Below, piece by piece: positions 44,461 through 55,865 of a stretch of DNA of 64,000 nucleotides. Positions within the stretch are counted from its first letter, which is position 1. Every line of letters starts with the position of its first letter. A program made the translations under genes and the position numbers. The notes under the pieces are model-generated. The model searched no databases, was not told the origin of the DNA, and saw only the letters and a program-made list of their open reading frames with translations. This stretch comes from Adiantum capillus-veneris (taxonomy: Eukaryota > Streptophyta > Polypodiopsida > Polypodiales > Pteridaceae): the NCBI GenBank assembly GCA_014529385.2, contig CM043944.1, forward strand, positions 64,624,248-64,688,247, written 5' to 3'.

Positions 44461-45830
44461 TTGTTGGGTAAGTTTGAAGAAGTTCAAATGCACCATATCC
44501 CAAGGGCTCAAAACCAAGAAGCAGATGCCCTAGCAAGTGAAAGACTACAGGAAGTGGTGGTTGGAGCAATAAAGCTAAAGCTCCCTTTATTTCAAGGCAA
44601 TGATGCCTTGCCTGACATCATGCATTTTTTGGAAACAGGAGAATGCCCATCAGATTTAACAAAGCGACAGAAGCAATGGCTGACGCGGAAGGCCACAATG
44701 TATCGACTCATCAATGACGGTTTGTACTGTAAGGGTAAGGACCAAATACTCAGGAAGGTCCCTCTCTCTCAGGAAATCACGGGAGTAATTGCTAGCTGTC
44801 ACGACGGGGTTTGTGGTGGTCACTTTGCCCTAGACATAACAAGTAGGAAAATCTTGCAAGCAGGCTTCATATGGCCTAGCCTCAACCGTGATGTACACCA
44901 CTGGTGCAAAACATGTAAGTTGTGTCAAAATGCCGGCACTAGATCACTTATGCCTGAACCACAGACACCTATTCTCTCATATGGCCCATTTGCAAAATGG
45001 GGTATCGATGCCATTGGGCCATTACCTAGGGCCAACTCAGGAAAATTCTACATTATCATGGGGGTCGACTACATGACTAGATGGGCAGAGGCTACAGCCA
45101 CCACTAGAATTACAGCAGTAGAGGTAGCGAAATTTATCTACGAGCACATATGTTGTAGGTTTGGCACATCTTTAGAGATCATCTTTGATAGAGGGCCAGG
45201 TTTCAGAGCAGACTTGGTAGGAAAATTAATGCAGAAACTAGGCATTACAAGGAGGCACTCTTCACCATATTACCCTCAATGTAATGGCCTAGTTGAAAAG
45301 GTAAATGGAATGGTTTCTAAAATTATTACCAAGCAGGTAAACAATCATCCTGGAGACTGGGATAAGTACCTACTCCCAGCTTTATGGGCCTAGAGAACTT
45401 CATTCCGTACATTCTTGGGATTCACACCGTATCATCTAGTATTTGGTAAGGAGGCAATCTTGCCCATTGAAGTGCAACTACAAAGTCTCAGAGTAATGGC
45501 AAGCCAACTTCAACAGCCCAACATGCATTTGAGAGATCACATCATCAACTTGGAAAGACTGCAGTTGGACAGAGAAGAAGCAATAAATTATTATGCGGTA
45601 CAAGTAGAGCATAGACGGCTTTGCTTTAACCAGCATCTCTGGCAAAAAGAATTGAAGAAAGGAATTTTGGTGCTCCGCTACGACAATCGCTTTGACACGC
45701 ACAAGGATAAGAAACTCCTACTCCGATGGGAAGGTCCTTTCATCATCAGGAAAAAGTATGCCAATGGAAGCTACTAGCTTATGGAGGCTGATGGAAAACT
45801 TCATAAAACCAGGGTAAATGGTTGGCGACT
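44461..45830 (+). pseudogene. Gypsy C integrase, interrupted
   Basis: The frame has the end of the second RNase H, the HHCC site (CHDGVCGGHF...CKTCKLC) at about 44800-44930, and the DDE core with Asp in GVDYMTRWAEA (45062), Asp in FDRGPGF (45185) and Glu in GLVEKVNG (45293). TAG stops at 45391 and 45775 break the C-terminal part, which otherwise reads on to about 45840. Confidence 0.9.
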
Positions 45831-46056
45831 TAAACCTTATTTTCTTCGATTTGACCAGGCTCCACCTATTGACATTCCAGACGAGGACACACCATCAGCC
45901 GCCGCCTTCGACGATAATGATCAAACAGATGAGCTAGAGACATGAATGCCTCTAGCCAAAAGGGGAGGGCTAACGATGGGGGCTTTTCACACGCCAAGCT
46001 CCCATACCCCTCTTCTCTCGTCCCCACCCCATGAAAAACCCCTCATAGGGAGGGAG

Positions 46057-47538
46057 TGATAAAAGGCATTGGAAAAAGTAAGAAAAAATAAAGTATGATT
46101 ATGTAAATATATGAGAAAGGTAAAATAGACCACCTCATGCTTGCGGGGCAGCCCATCCCCACCTTGCCTCCTTTTTCTTCATTGTTGCCCCGTCGTGTGT
46201 CCCTTTTCCTCTCCTCCACTTAAAAGGTCAACCCCCTCTCTCTTCCCCTTGTCCTTTCTCCTTTCTCTCTCCCCTCAAGCTACCCCACCCCTCACCAATA
46301 ATACATTCTAACTCACCAACAATGCAATCTAACTCACATGCCACTTATCCTATCTTCCAAAATAGTATACCCCACCTCCCTTTTCTCTCTCCTATCATAT
46401 CCCATGACCCAAATACCCCCCTCTCTCTCTAAAGGGCGCCATGTCTCTTGTCTTGTAGCTAAATAACCTCCCCCACACTCACACACACTCAGTTTCACTG
46501 AAAAAAGGTGCCCACAGACCCATCCCCACCCGGTGGTTACCTGATTTTTCTTATGTTCACACACATTTGCACACAGATTCACCTCTGAACACACTCTCCT
46601 CTCTCCCCTCTTGTAATTTCTTTATCCTCCATGTCACCTCTCATTGTTTTTCATCAACCCATCTCTCTCTCTTAGTCTCTCTCTCATGAGACTGCTGTTC
46701 TGGCACATATATACACAGCCAGACAAAAGGGGCTGACAGTCACATGGCCTATGTAGATAATGATTTCTTCATTTCTAAATTCTAAAATTTCTCCCCCCTC
46801 CTCCCCTATATAAAGAGGGGTCACCATCACACTTCACACACACACAACATCACCAAAGAGTACACTATGCACTGTGTATGCCTAGTGCACACACACACAC
46901 ACACACACACACACCATCACCATCTCCGCAATCACCATGCTCGTCTTGAGCATGACCTCTACACCCTTGGCTATGGAAGATGAAGGGCAACTAAATGAAA
47001 GATGATGGCCATAACCCTCGTGCGAGTCTTCGCCATCAACTCCCACCTATCCTCCATGTGCTCTACCACTCTCTCCCTTCTCATTCCCCTACCCTATGCT
47101 CCCCATTTTATCGCCTTATTCTCTAAATAAAGCTTGAGGTTTTGTGAGTATGTTTTCTTGCAATGTTTTGCCCATGTGAGGTGTGCGGAATCGCCACTTA
47201 GTCTTGTGTTTGGACTGAGCTTGTGTATGTGTTAAGGGTGTGCGGATTCGCCATCCTTTTGTGGTGCCTAAGTACTAAGCCGCTATACCCCCTCCCTCAA
47301 TCTCTCTCTCTCTCTCTCACTTGATCTCATTCCCTTTCCTCTTCATCATTACTCCCAAGCATCCATCTCTCTTGGATGAAAACTTTGTTATGGTGTTGTG
47401 TTGTTTGCATCCTAGCCGCTGAAGCTAGGTGGTACCTCCTGTTTGCTTTACCATGACAGGCTCGAGGCACGCCATTCGGTCCCCGGTGTTTTAGAGGCCG
47501 TCGGGGTTCGGGGTTCGGGGTTCGCTTTGCTCCTGTCA
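46057..47538 (+). repeat. 3' LTR of Gypsy element C (1482 bp)
   Basis: Starts TGATAAAAGGCATTGG just after the purine tract and ends CTCCTGTCA. It holds CT-rich tracts, a (CA)n run at 46888-46913, and a TATATAAAGAGGG segment at 46806-46818 that would make a fair TATA box for the LTR promoter. The likely RNA start is soon after it. The 75-codon minus-strand frame at 47327-47554 has a counterpart in the other LTR only because the LTRs are related. Confidence 0.85.
46806..46818 (+). promoter_or_regulatory. Possible TATA box in LTR of Gypsy C
   Basis: CTATATAAAGAGGGG lies about mid-LTR. The same phrase, reversed, is in the related LTR at 58530-58544 (CCCCTCTTTATATAGG), so it is kept in both copies. 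Confidence 0.55.
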
Positions 47539-48243
47539 CCACTTGTCCGACCATTTGGTCTAGTGCAAAATCATTTAAGAATAATTTTAACTAAATTATC
47601 CTAAGACCGTAAAATAATCAGGCCTTAGGGTTATTATTCTAAGGACCCCATCTCATTCCTGTGCTTGCACTAGCGTGCGTAATTTTCTGAGCTTGAAATC
47701 TGAGGCTACTATCTACCCCTTCATTGAAGACCCGATTTCCCAATCACTAGGGCTTCATGGTATTTTTCTACTAGGGTCTCCCTGAGGTGCTCTGCCTGAG
47801 GCCCCAGAAACTGCTAGATCTATTCTGATGTGCACACAACTAATTAGATAATTCTTTTCTCGTAAATAATTTAATATTTACAAAGTCTGACATAGTTACA
47901 ATTTCCCACCTCTGGTATAAGAAGTGAGCATACTTGCATGTCTCCCTTACCTCATTATCTTTCTTACTACATGCACGAGTAGTAAACCCATTCTCACTTA
48001 CTCACCATTCCTCTCATCTCATTTTCCAACCACCCATCCCACACTTGCTTGAAATTATTTTCCATGACATGTTTGATTGTGTATATGTATGCGTCCTAGC
48101 CACATATCTTGCTAGGTGGTGGCCCTATTGTGTACCTCCCATGATGAGGCCATTGTGCATAGTCTTAGTGTAGAGGCCAGCGGTCTGTTTTTCACTTCCG
48201 TCTCTCAACGTCAAGGGTCATATAAAGAAAACATGTCCTAAGA
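47539..48243. other. No gene seen
   Basis: Flanking DNA after the LTR of Gypsy C. It is AT-rich and then CT-rich, with no frame or repeat that I recognise. Confidence 0.5.
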
Positions 48244-49105
48244 TTGAATCTAACAAATGTAAAGAACCCACAAAACCCACATCCTCTATTAAAGTCAACA
48301 ACCACGCAACCCATCGATCAGGCACAATATGTGCTATCCACACTGAAGGAAACAAACAAAGAGGGCCAGATAACCTATCTGGGAGCACCTAAAGTACTTA
48401 CAAGAATAGCATACCATGCTATCGGCATGGCAGACAACTTGCCATTTGTCCCAGATCAGAATACATGGATTGTGTCTACACAGCCATCTCCTTGAGCCAC
48501 AAGGTCTACCAAACGAGTTTACAAATCCGATAAAGAATCTTCAGAGAGCTCTCATGAAGCACATAGCAGTGAAAGCTCAGACAACAAAGAGAAGAGAGTC
48601 AGATGGGAGGAGATGAAGAAGAAGGTAGTGGCCGCACATTAGAAAGAGCCTCAACAGAAAAAGGTGAGATTTGAAAGGGAAAAAGAAACTTACGAAAGAA
48701 GTTGCCAAGCTGCAGGTGAGGACCCTAAAAAGTGGGTGTTGAAGGAAATAAAGGGGCCGAGAACAAAGAACCCAGCAAGGAAAGAGGACCCCACTGAATT
48801 TCTTGAAAGAATGTACCAGGAACGGAAGCATTAAAGCTAAAAGAATCCCAAGAAGCTGAGAGAAAAGCTAGAGAAGATGCATCCGAGCAAGAAGAACAAG
48901 CTGAGGTGACACACCAAGGTGAGACCCAGCACGACCAAAGTGAGATGTCTCCCAGTCCATCTTCACCTGCTCTACAGAACACCATGACCACCCCATGCCA
49001 ACCTCTCCACCATCACCAACAGATAGACCTACAGAGGGTGGGCCAACCAAAGAAAAGGATCCTGAACCACAAGAGGCAGCAGATTTTTCTCCACCGTCTA
49101 TGTAG
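48244..49105 (+). pseudogene. Retroelement polyprotein fragment, forward
   Basis: Short frames on the + strand (for example 48244-48495) continue in phase past stops into a charged, Glu/Lys-rich and then Pro-rich segment (near 48590-49100). It resembles the linker region of a Gypsy gag or pol, but no diagnostic domain is present. At about 49105 it meets the reverse-oriented Gypsy E, with an inverted junction. Confidence 0.4.
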
Positions 49106-50478
49106 GCTTGTACCTGCATCCTCTTCTCTATAATCGCATCCACCAACGGAAGAACATCAGTGGGGCTACCTACCCTCAAAGCCATGTTTTGCAACGCTTT
49201 CACATTTCCCTTAGCTCTTGGCAGCCTGATGCTAACACTTGTGGACCAATGCCTTCTTAACTTTGAATTTAAAGCTAACAACTGACCAAATGTAATATTT
49301 GCCTTTTGATTTTAAACATCACTCACCAGATTGTACTCAGGATAGCCACATCCTAGCTGGAGATCCGCTTGGTTGATCTTATGATGCCTCCTTCTCTTGC
49401 TAGGCTCAAGCTGCTCTCTGCCTTCGTACACCTTCTCTTTTCCCTTGCGAGCTCTAGTTTCCCGCTCTGCCTCTGTTTCCCTCTCAGCTCTTGCTGTCTT
49501 ATTGGCCAAAACTTTGACATCCTGCTTGTCCACCCCTATGATGTTCACTCTTGGAACTTTACCTCCGTTTTGTGGAGCTGGCTGCACCAGATTCTCCACC
49601 GCTTGCTCTCTTGGGCCATTGTATTGTCCTTGACCTCGACATCTACCAAAAAGCGGGTACATACCTCCTCTTTCTCTCTGCGGTTGAGGACAATCAGGCG
49701 CATAGTGCCCTTCTTCTCCACAATTATAACATCTACATGGTAGTGGCCGGGCCCTGTCCCTTGATCCACTTTGCTGTCCTCTATCCATGACATTGAGCCG
49801 CAACTCCTGCATCTGCTTGGACAAATCTTGCATTGTGCGCACCCAATTTTGCGGCACAACAGCTACACCTCGAACTCCCTGATTTTCTTCATGTGCAGCC
49901 TCTCTCGGACTCTGCGGTTGAACATGGGCCATTGTCTCGTAGCCTGACACGCCCTGCTCTATCTTCTTCTTTATGTTTCTGCTCTTCGATCGTGCAATGG
50001 CTACCGCACCATTATAATTCTCTGGGCTCTTGAAATTGACTTTCTCTCTCACCTTGGGATGCAGGCACGCTATGACTTTTTCTAGCTTGAAGTAATCTCC
50101 ATTGGCCAACTGCATGGCTGCCGCCAATTCTGCCCAACACTCTTCAAAATGACCCAAAAACAGATTGAATTCTTCACTTACATCTTGCTTAAGCGCCTTC
50201 AGATTTGCATCCATTTCAATTGGGGAAGTCTCCTTGCGGAAGTCGTGAAGAAACCTCGCCCGTAGAGCCGGCCATGCTTGCTTTGGCTCACCTTCCAATG
50301 AGCCGTACCATGCTTTAGCTCTACCACGCATCACCAAAGGAAAAGTCTGCATCTTCCTATCCTCGTTCGGCATACGCAACGATAGAATGTACAACTCAAA
50401 ATCTGACATCCACTCATCCGCGCTCTCTTCTCCTGTGAAAATCGGTCCATAGCTTCTCGCTGCCATGACTTCCAACAC
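49106..50478 (-). CDS. Gypsy E Gag, reverse strand
   Basis: An intact frame of 388 codons runs from Met at 50478 to a stop at 49312. It has the retrotransposon Gag core (RGRAKAWYGSLEGEPKQAW), a CCHC knuckle (CYNCGEEGHYAPDC) and a basic, Arg/Glu-rich tail. Past the stop the same frame goes on to a protease start (VQAYIDGG, near 49120), where the copy is cut off. The Gag itself looks usable, but the element has no enzymes. A primer binding site lies just upstream (50522-50539). Confidence 0.85.
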
Positions 50479-50521
50479 GAAAAATTGCTTCCTTTCGATT
50501 AACTAGGAGCAATCAGTGTGC

Positions 50522-50539
50522 TCCTCAGTGGGGGCACCA
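50522..50539 (-). promoter_or_regulatory. Primer binding site of Gypsy E
   Basis: Minus-strand TGGTGCCCCCACTGAGGA is complementary to a tRNA 3' end (…GGGGGCACCA). The same motif precedes the LTR at 57817, so elements E and D share a primer type. Confidence 0.75.
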
Positions 50540-51212
50540 GAAGATGGAGAGGGGGAATGGGGGAACACGCCCAGCACAAACAAAGGGGCCTCTCTATAGC
50601 TCAGGGTATTCACAACACCTCTATCCTCTCAGAAAACACCTTCACACACACAACTCACACTAGCAGACCACTGCCTGCTCGATTTCTACTGCTCACACAC
50701 TCCACAAAACCACCACACTAGGTGTACCTACAATCACTGTCTGTCTCCACCCTTACACACGCACACAGACACTCAATCTCACTGTTTCACTCAAAACACT
50801 GTCGGTCCGGGGGGGCACACACTTCCACACAGCCGGCACCGAGGCGAACCATGAAAGTAGGAGAAAGAGAAGGGGGGAAGGGGAAACAGCAGCAAGGGAG
50901 GCAATTGAGGCTTGATTGCACTTCAACAAACATATACATTGGCTTCCAATGCCATCACCATGGCCATTTTCAAGCAAAAGTTACAAAGGGGCTAGCTTGC
51001 TAGAGAACTCCACTTTGCAGGCTTCAAATGGCACCTCAAAAGGCCAAGAAAAAAGCCCCTAATTTGATCCACTTTTTACTTCTATAGGGGGGGCCTTTAA
51101 TTTCGGAATTTGCATTTCAATTGGTCCACCTGGCATCTTGAATTGGTATCTTTGGGAAAGGGGCACCGCTTTGCTCTATCTCTCTCTTCTTCACTCTTTG
51201 CACTTGAGTGAG

Positions 51213-51236
51213 GGCATTAGCGACGTCGCTATTGCC
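51213..51236. repeat. Near-palindrome, copy 1
   Basis: The centre TAGCGACGTCGCTA is a perfect 14-bp palindrome, with imperfect arms outside it. A second copy lies about 358 bp to the right. Confidence 0.7.
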
Positions 51237-51570
51237 CTTGGCATTTTTATTTTTTATTTTTATCCTTCAATTTTTTACCCTCTCTGGGCTTAGCCTTGCA
51301 CTACTCAAATTTTGACTTTAACTCCACCTGTCCGGCTCTTTTTGTCCTCTTTTGGCCTTGCATTTGGCTTGGCTTTGCACCTTTGTCTCTCTCTCTTCAA
51401 TCCCTCCTTTGGCCTTGGCCTTCTTGGCTGTGCCCTTGGTTTGTCCTTCTTTGTCCGTCCACTTGGCCTTGCCCACTTGACTACCCTCGAGCTCCGACTC
51501 TCTTTCTGTCTCTCTGACCCTTGGCCGCTGTGTGGGACCTTTTCCTTACATGAGGGGGGGAGGCAATAGC

Positions 51571-51594
51571 GGCATTAGCGATGTCGCTATTGCC
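51571..51594. repeat. Near-palindrome, copy 2
   Basis: Same block as 51213-51236, with GATG instead of GACG at the centre and a further half copy (GCAATAGC) directly before it. Confidence 0.65.
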
Positions 51595-52789
51595 CCCTCT
51601 CTCCTTCTCAAAATTTTTGGGCCCCACGGGCCATGGGAACTGCCCAATGCCGTGTGCAACGTCATTACTACCAACTCCTGTGCGGGCCACTACACCGCCC
51701 CTCCTCGCCGTCACGCGGACGCGCGCTACCAGGTCCGCCAAAAACCGCCACGAAACCGTCCCCGCAGGGCCGTGTTTGGCCAACACAGCACCGCCAACAC
51801 GCTCGCCATAGCCACGATCTCCAAGAGCTCTCTTGCTTCACATACCCCCAAGAGGGCGCACATCCTTGCTCATATAGTCCGCGACCGGATGACCGCACCG
51901 CACATGCGGGATAATGGGGTGCCACGTGGCAGTGCCTGGGGCAGTCCCACTTGGAATGGCCTTCAAGGCCTTGCAAAATTTAAAAAAAACCTTCATGAAA
52001 AAACAACTTCTCTCCTCCTTGTCTTGTTTGCCAACTGGCACCAGGTGATCCAATCACCGAATCCTAAATTGATGCTAAGTACTCACTTTTTCGGTCCCTG
52101 GCCATGCCAACCCTACTGCATTCCGATTCCCCAGAGTTCACTATCCAAGGCCATAAAAACCTAAAAAATCATCTGCAATTGTCCATTGTCCAAATGATCC
52201 CAACTTCGCTTTGTCGTATCTTGCCGACTAAGCACCCGATTGACGAGCCGTTGACTCATGCCAACTCCACATGATGCATGCTACCCTCTAGAATCCTGTC
52301 GAGGCTCAAGAAGTGCTAGATGGAATGTCTTCCAATGCAGTCCGGTGTGCTCAGACCCGGCCCCTGGAAAATCTTCAACTGACCATATCTTGCTAACCAG
52401 AGCTCCGATTCGCATTCCGAGGAGACATGCATGCTCTGTAACTCGAGCTCTACACATGTATGCACTTACACCATCCCGGGCCACCTATCCCCAGCTGCCC
52501 TGTCCGTCGGGGATCTACAACATACTCTTTCTTTAAACCGCAATATCTTGCACACCGGGGCTCCGTTTGACGGGCCGTCTGGACCGGATTCTAGAGCACG
52601 ATGAACTCTGCATTCTAGAGCTTTGAATTGGCATTTTGGACATCTTCATCTGCCACCCCATCTGGACCATTCCGCTACACTTTGGCCTAAAAAACCGCAT
52701 CAGGCATACTTTCTCGCTATCCTTTGGCTGCCAAGGGCCTTGGCACCTGCCCTAGCCTTCTGCACTGCACTCGGCTGCCCCCTTTGCCT

Positions 52790-54776
52790 AGTATAGACCA
52801 CCTATTAGCTTGGACCAACTTTGGCTGCACCAACGTCTCATGATACAGTGGGTTGTAGACACATTGTGGTGCATTTGTTTGCGGACACTTAGAGCCCTCC
52901 GTGTTATGTATTTATACATGAGGATTCTTGGACAGAGGATGTAGCCCTTCGGGCTGCATGCTAGGCTTGGGCCTGGGCAAAACACACTTCTTTCACTCTT
53001 GTCTAGAGGTCGTTCGGATACGGATTACTCCCCATCCAATCCGGCCTCAAAGATAGCGAGGTTGGCTGCTGTGGCAGCATCTGTTTTCTCCCACTGACTC
53101 CATGAGGATCATCTCATGGAATGTGCAGGGATTAGGAGGGGACCAGTTTCAATGTCAGCAAGGTCAGCTACGTCAGGAGCTTTAGAGATGCCTTGTGGAT
53201 GATGAGATTGACATTATTATGCTGCAGGAGCACCATCTTTGTGAGAGTCGCATTCGATGGTGTGGTCAGATTTTGCATGGTCGCTATGAGACGTTTTGGT
53301 CTGCTGCATTTGGACCTGGAGCCATCCAAGGTGGGGTATGTATGACTATTGAGGATTCTTTGTAGCAGGCCATTGTGGACAGAGGGATTATTGTGCCAGG
53401 CAGGGCTCAGTGGATTACTATGCAGGTTCAGGATTGCCTCATGGGCTTCCTGAATATCCATGCGCCCAATGTGGCGAGTGCATGTGCAGAGTTTTGGTCC
53501 CATATTGCAGAGTCTCTGCCCAGGCACAACAATGGTGCATTGGGGGTGACTTCAATATGTTGGAGGACCCCTCTGACAGGATTGGAGATAGCCATACTTA
53601 TGTGCATGGAGTTGAGTTGGCAGCTTGGGAGAGGTTATGTATGACTCTGCGAGTCTCAGATGTGTGGCAGCATTCTATCTTTGTGAGGCCTCCAAACAGC
53701 GTGCTGGCCTTCTCTCGTTCGGACCATAGAGTGGAAGGAGTGAATCTATCCCAGATAGATCGCTTCTCACTAGTGACCTTTTATCTGACTTGGGTGGGCT
53801 AGTTTGCATTCTGGATTGGAGCTCTTTTTCGGACCATGCACTAGTGATCCTCACAGTGATAGATAGACAAAGGAGGGGGAGCCAAGCATCTCTAAGAGGG
53901 TCTTGCTGGACTTTGCGCTCAAAGAGTGAGTGGTGGCTCTTTGGACAAAGGGATTAGACTTGTAGGAATCTCCTGGTGATAGAGTGGCCTCTGGACTTGC
54001 TCAGCTTAGTTGACTATTTCTCAAGGAGTCTGTGGCCCGCCTGGCTGTAGTGAGAAAGGAGTAGCAGCGTCTCCAACGGGGTGTTGCTTCCTTGCAGAGG
54101 ATGCAAGAGCAACAGCCAGATAGTCCTTAGTTGGACGAGTAGTTTCAATAGGCTCGCCAGGAGCTTGATAGCACAGAGGAAAGGCGCCAGGAGTGACAGG
54201 GGCTTTCTATGAGGCAGTAGGGCCCCGACAAGAATCTCAGTGGACTTAGGTGGGTGACAGAGTGATAGGGGCTTTCTTTGAGGCAGTAGGGCCCCGATAG
54301 GTGCATGCAAGGGTCAACTACTTGAAGAAACCTGACGGGTCAGCTGCTTCAGAGCCAGAGGACATGCGTGTAGTTTCCACCAACTTTTACCGTGACCTGC
54401 TGTCAGCAGAGCCTCAGTCAGAGCGTCAAGATGCATGCAGAGAGCAGGTGTGGGCATAGATGCCTTGTCTTGTGACCCAAAAGATGTGCAAGAGGCTTGC
54501 ATTGCCTCTTCAGCTAGAAGAGCTCCATGCGGCCCACAGAGAACTTCCCCGTGGTAGCTGTCCCGGTGATGATGGTTTGACTTCCAACTTTTTCTTAGAG
54601 ACCTGCTTGGCTCAGATCTCTGCAGCACTTTTCATTACATCCTACACACACGAGAGATGCCTGAGAGCATGAGTGAGGGCCTGATTTACCTCATTCCCAA
54701 GGAGGGTGGCTCCTTCGTTGAGATTCGACAATGGCGGCTCATCACCATCCTCAACTCAGCCTACAAAATTCTCAAA
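52790..54776 (+). pseudogene. LINE B, endonuclease to start of RT
   Basis: The + strand copy resembles LINE A from about 52840. The endonuclease opens at 53101 (RIISWNVQGLGG), with an LQEHHLC catalytic-type segment near 53222. The linker is followed at 54460-54776 by the RT entry motif (LPRGSCPGDDGL) and RLITILNSAYKILK. Several stops and frameshifts break it. At 54776-54777 the sequence flips into a reverse LINE copy. Confidence 0.85.
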
Positions 54777-55660
54777 GTAACTCTGTTACCCTCACCCACC
54801 TGGGTCCACTGAGATGCCTGCTGATGGAAGGCAAACACATGGCACCGCTCCTCAATGCTAGCCAACTCTTGCCTAGCCTGTTGCATTTTCTCTTTCAACC
54901 AAGGACTATCTGGATACTGCTCCTGCATCCTCTCCAAGGAAACAATTCCACGTCGCAGACGCTTCTTCTCCTCCTCGGCTACAGCTAAGCGAGCTACAGA
55001 TTCCTGAAGGAAGAAGAGAATAAGCTCAGTCACTTAAGAGGCCACTCTTACAACAGGGGTGTCCTGCACGTCGAGGCTCTCTGTCTAAAGTGCCTCCACT
55101 CACTCTCTCGATCCAGCAAGATCCTCTCGGAGATGCGTAGCAATGCACCCCTTTCCTCTGTCTGTTTGTCACAGTGAGAATCACTGGCACGGGGTCAGAA
55201 AAAGTAGTCCGTGCCAGGATGCAAACATATCCCCCCATTTCACAGATGTGGTCACTGGCGTAGAAGCAATCTATCCGAGATAGATTCACTCCTCCTACCC
55301 TGCGGCCAGAGCAAGAAAGACAAGCTTTCTGGGGCCTCACAAAGCTTGAGTGCTACCAAACATTAGAAACCCTAAGTCATACATAGCCGCTCCCAAAATG
55401 CCAACTCAGCCCCGTGCAGAGTAGCATGGCCACCTCCTATCCTGTCAGAGGGGTCCTCCAACGTGTTGAAGTCCCTCCCAACACACCACTACTCTGCATG
55501 CGGCAAAGACTCAACAACATGAGACTAAAACTCTCCTCGTGCACTTGCCACATTGGGCACGTTAGGTTTAGGAAACCCATGAGGGAACCCTGAACCTGCA
55601 TAGTAATCCATTGAGCTCTAACTGGCACAATAATACCTCTACACTGGCACACTGGACGGA
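54777..55660 (-). pseudogene. LINE C, reverse copy of endonuclease and linker
   Basis: On the minus strand, frames at 55437-55652, 55026-55340 and 54761-55033 follow the order of LINE B: RGIIVPVRAQWITMQVQGSL (endonuclease), VGGVNLSRIDCFY, and the helical linker SVARLAVAEEEKKRLRRG. The matching linker in LINE B lies at about 54025-54170. So LINE B and C form an inverted pair meeting near 54776. Stops break the frames. Confidence 0.85.
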
Positions 55661-55865
55661 CCCTCGCTTGGGCAATGACACGTGGCAGACATATGGGTGG
55701 TGGTCTAGCCGACGCGGGGCCAGATCACCACGACCACATTTGGAGATAGACTTACCTAGATTGGATATTTGTGAGCCGTTGGTGGCTCTTTATGGTTGTA
55801 TATATCTGTAACTATTTGTAGTTAGTATTTTCATCATCTAATTTGTGTGGTCATTTGTTTGGAGT

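Larger units (their letters stand above)
41699..47538 (+). mobile_element. Ty3/Gypsy element C, 5'-truncated, with 3' LTR
   Basis: The + strand carries the end of gag, protease, RT, RNase H, a second RNase H-like segment, integrase, a purine tract (GGGAGGGAG, 46048-46056) and a 3' LTR (46057-47538). No 5' LTR or gag start is present on the left. The added RNase H-like domain is a known trait of the Tat/Ogre group. The LTR has a close relative, in the opposite orientation, at 57817-59280. Confidence 0.85.
50540..52780 (-). repeat. Probable 5' LTR of Gypsy E and unassigned DNA
   Basis: The LTR should start next to the primer binding site (a TG occurs at 50545) and extend right, but I cannot find its far end. 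The region is CA/CT-rich at first, then GC-rich. It includes a palindromic block in two copies (51213 and 51571). No coding frame is convincing; the 210-codon frame at 51532-52164 has no recognisable domain and odd composition. Confidence 0.4.

Noticed and set aside
51532-52164. 210-codon frame as a host gene
   Set aside because: No recognisable domain, overlapping open frames in other phases from GC-rich composition, and location in a probable LTR.
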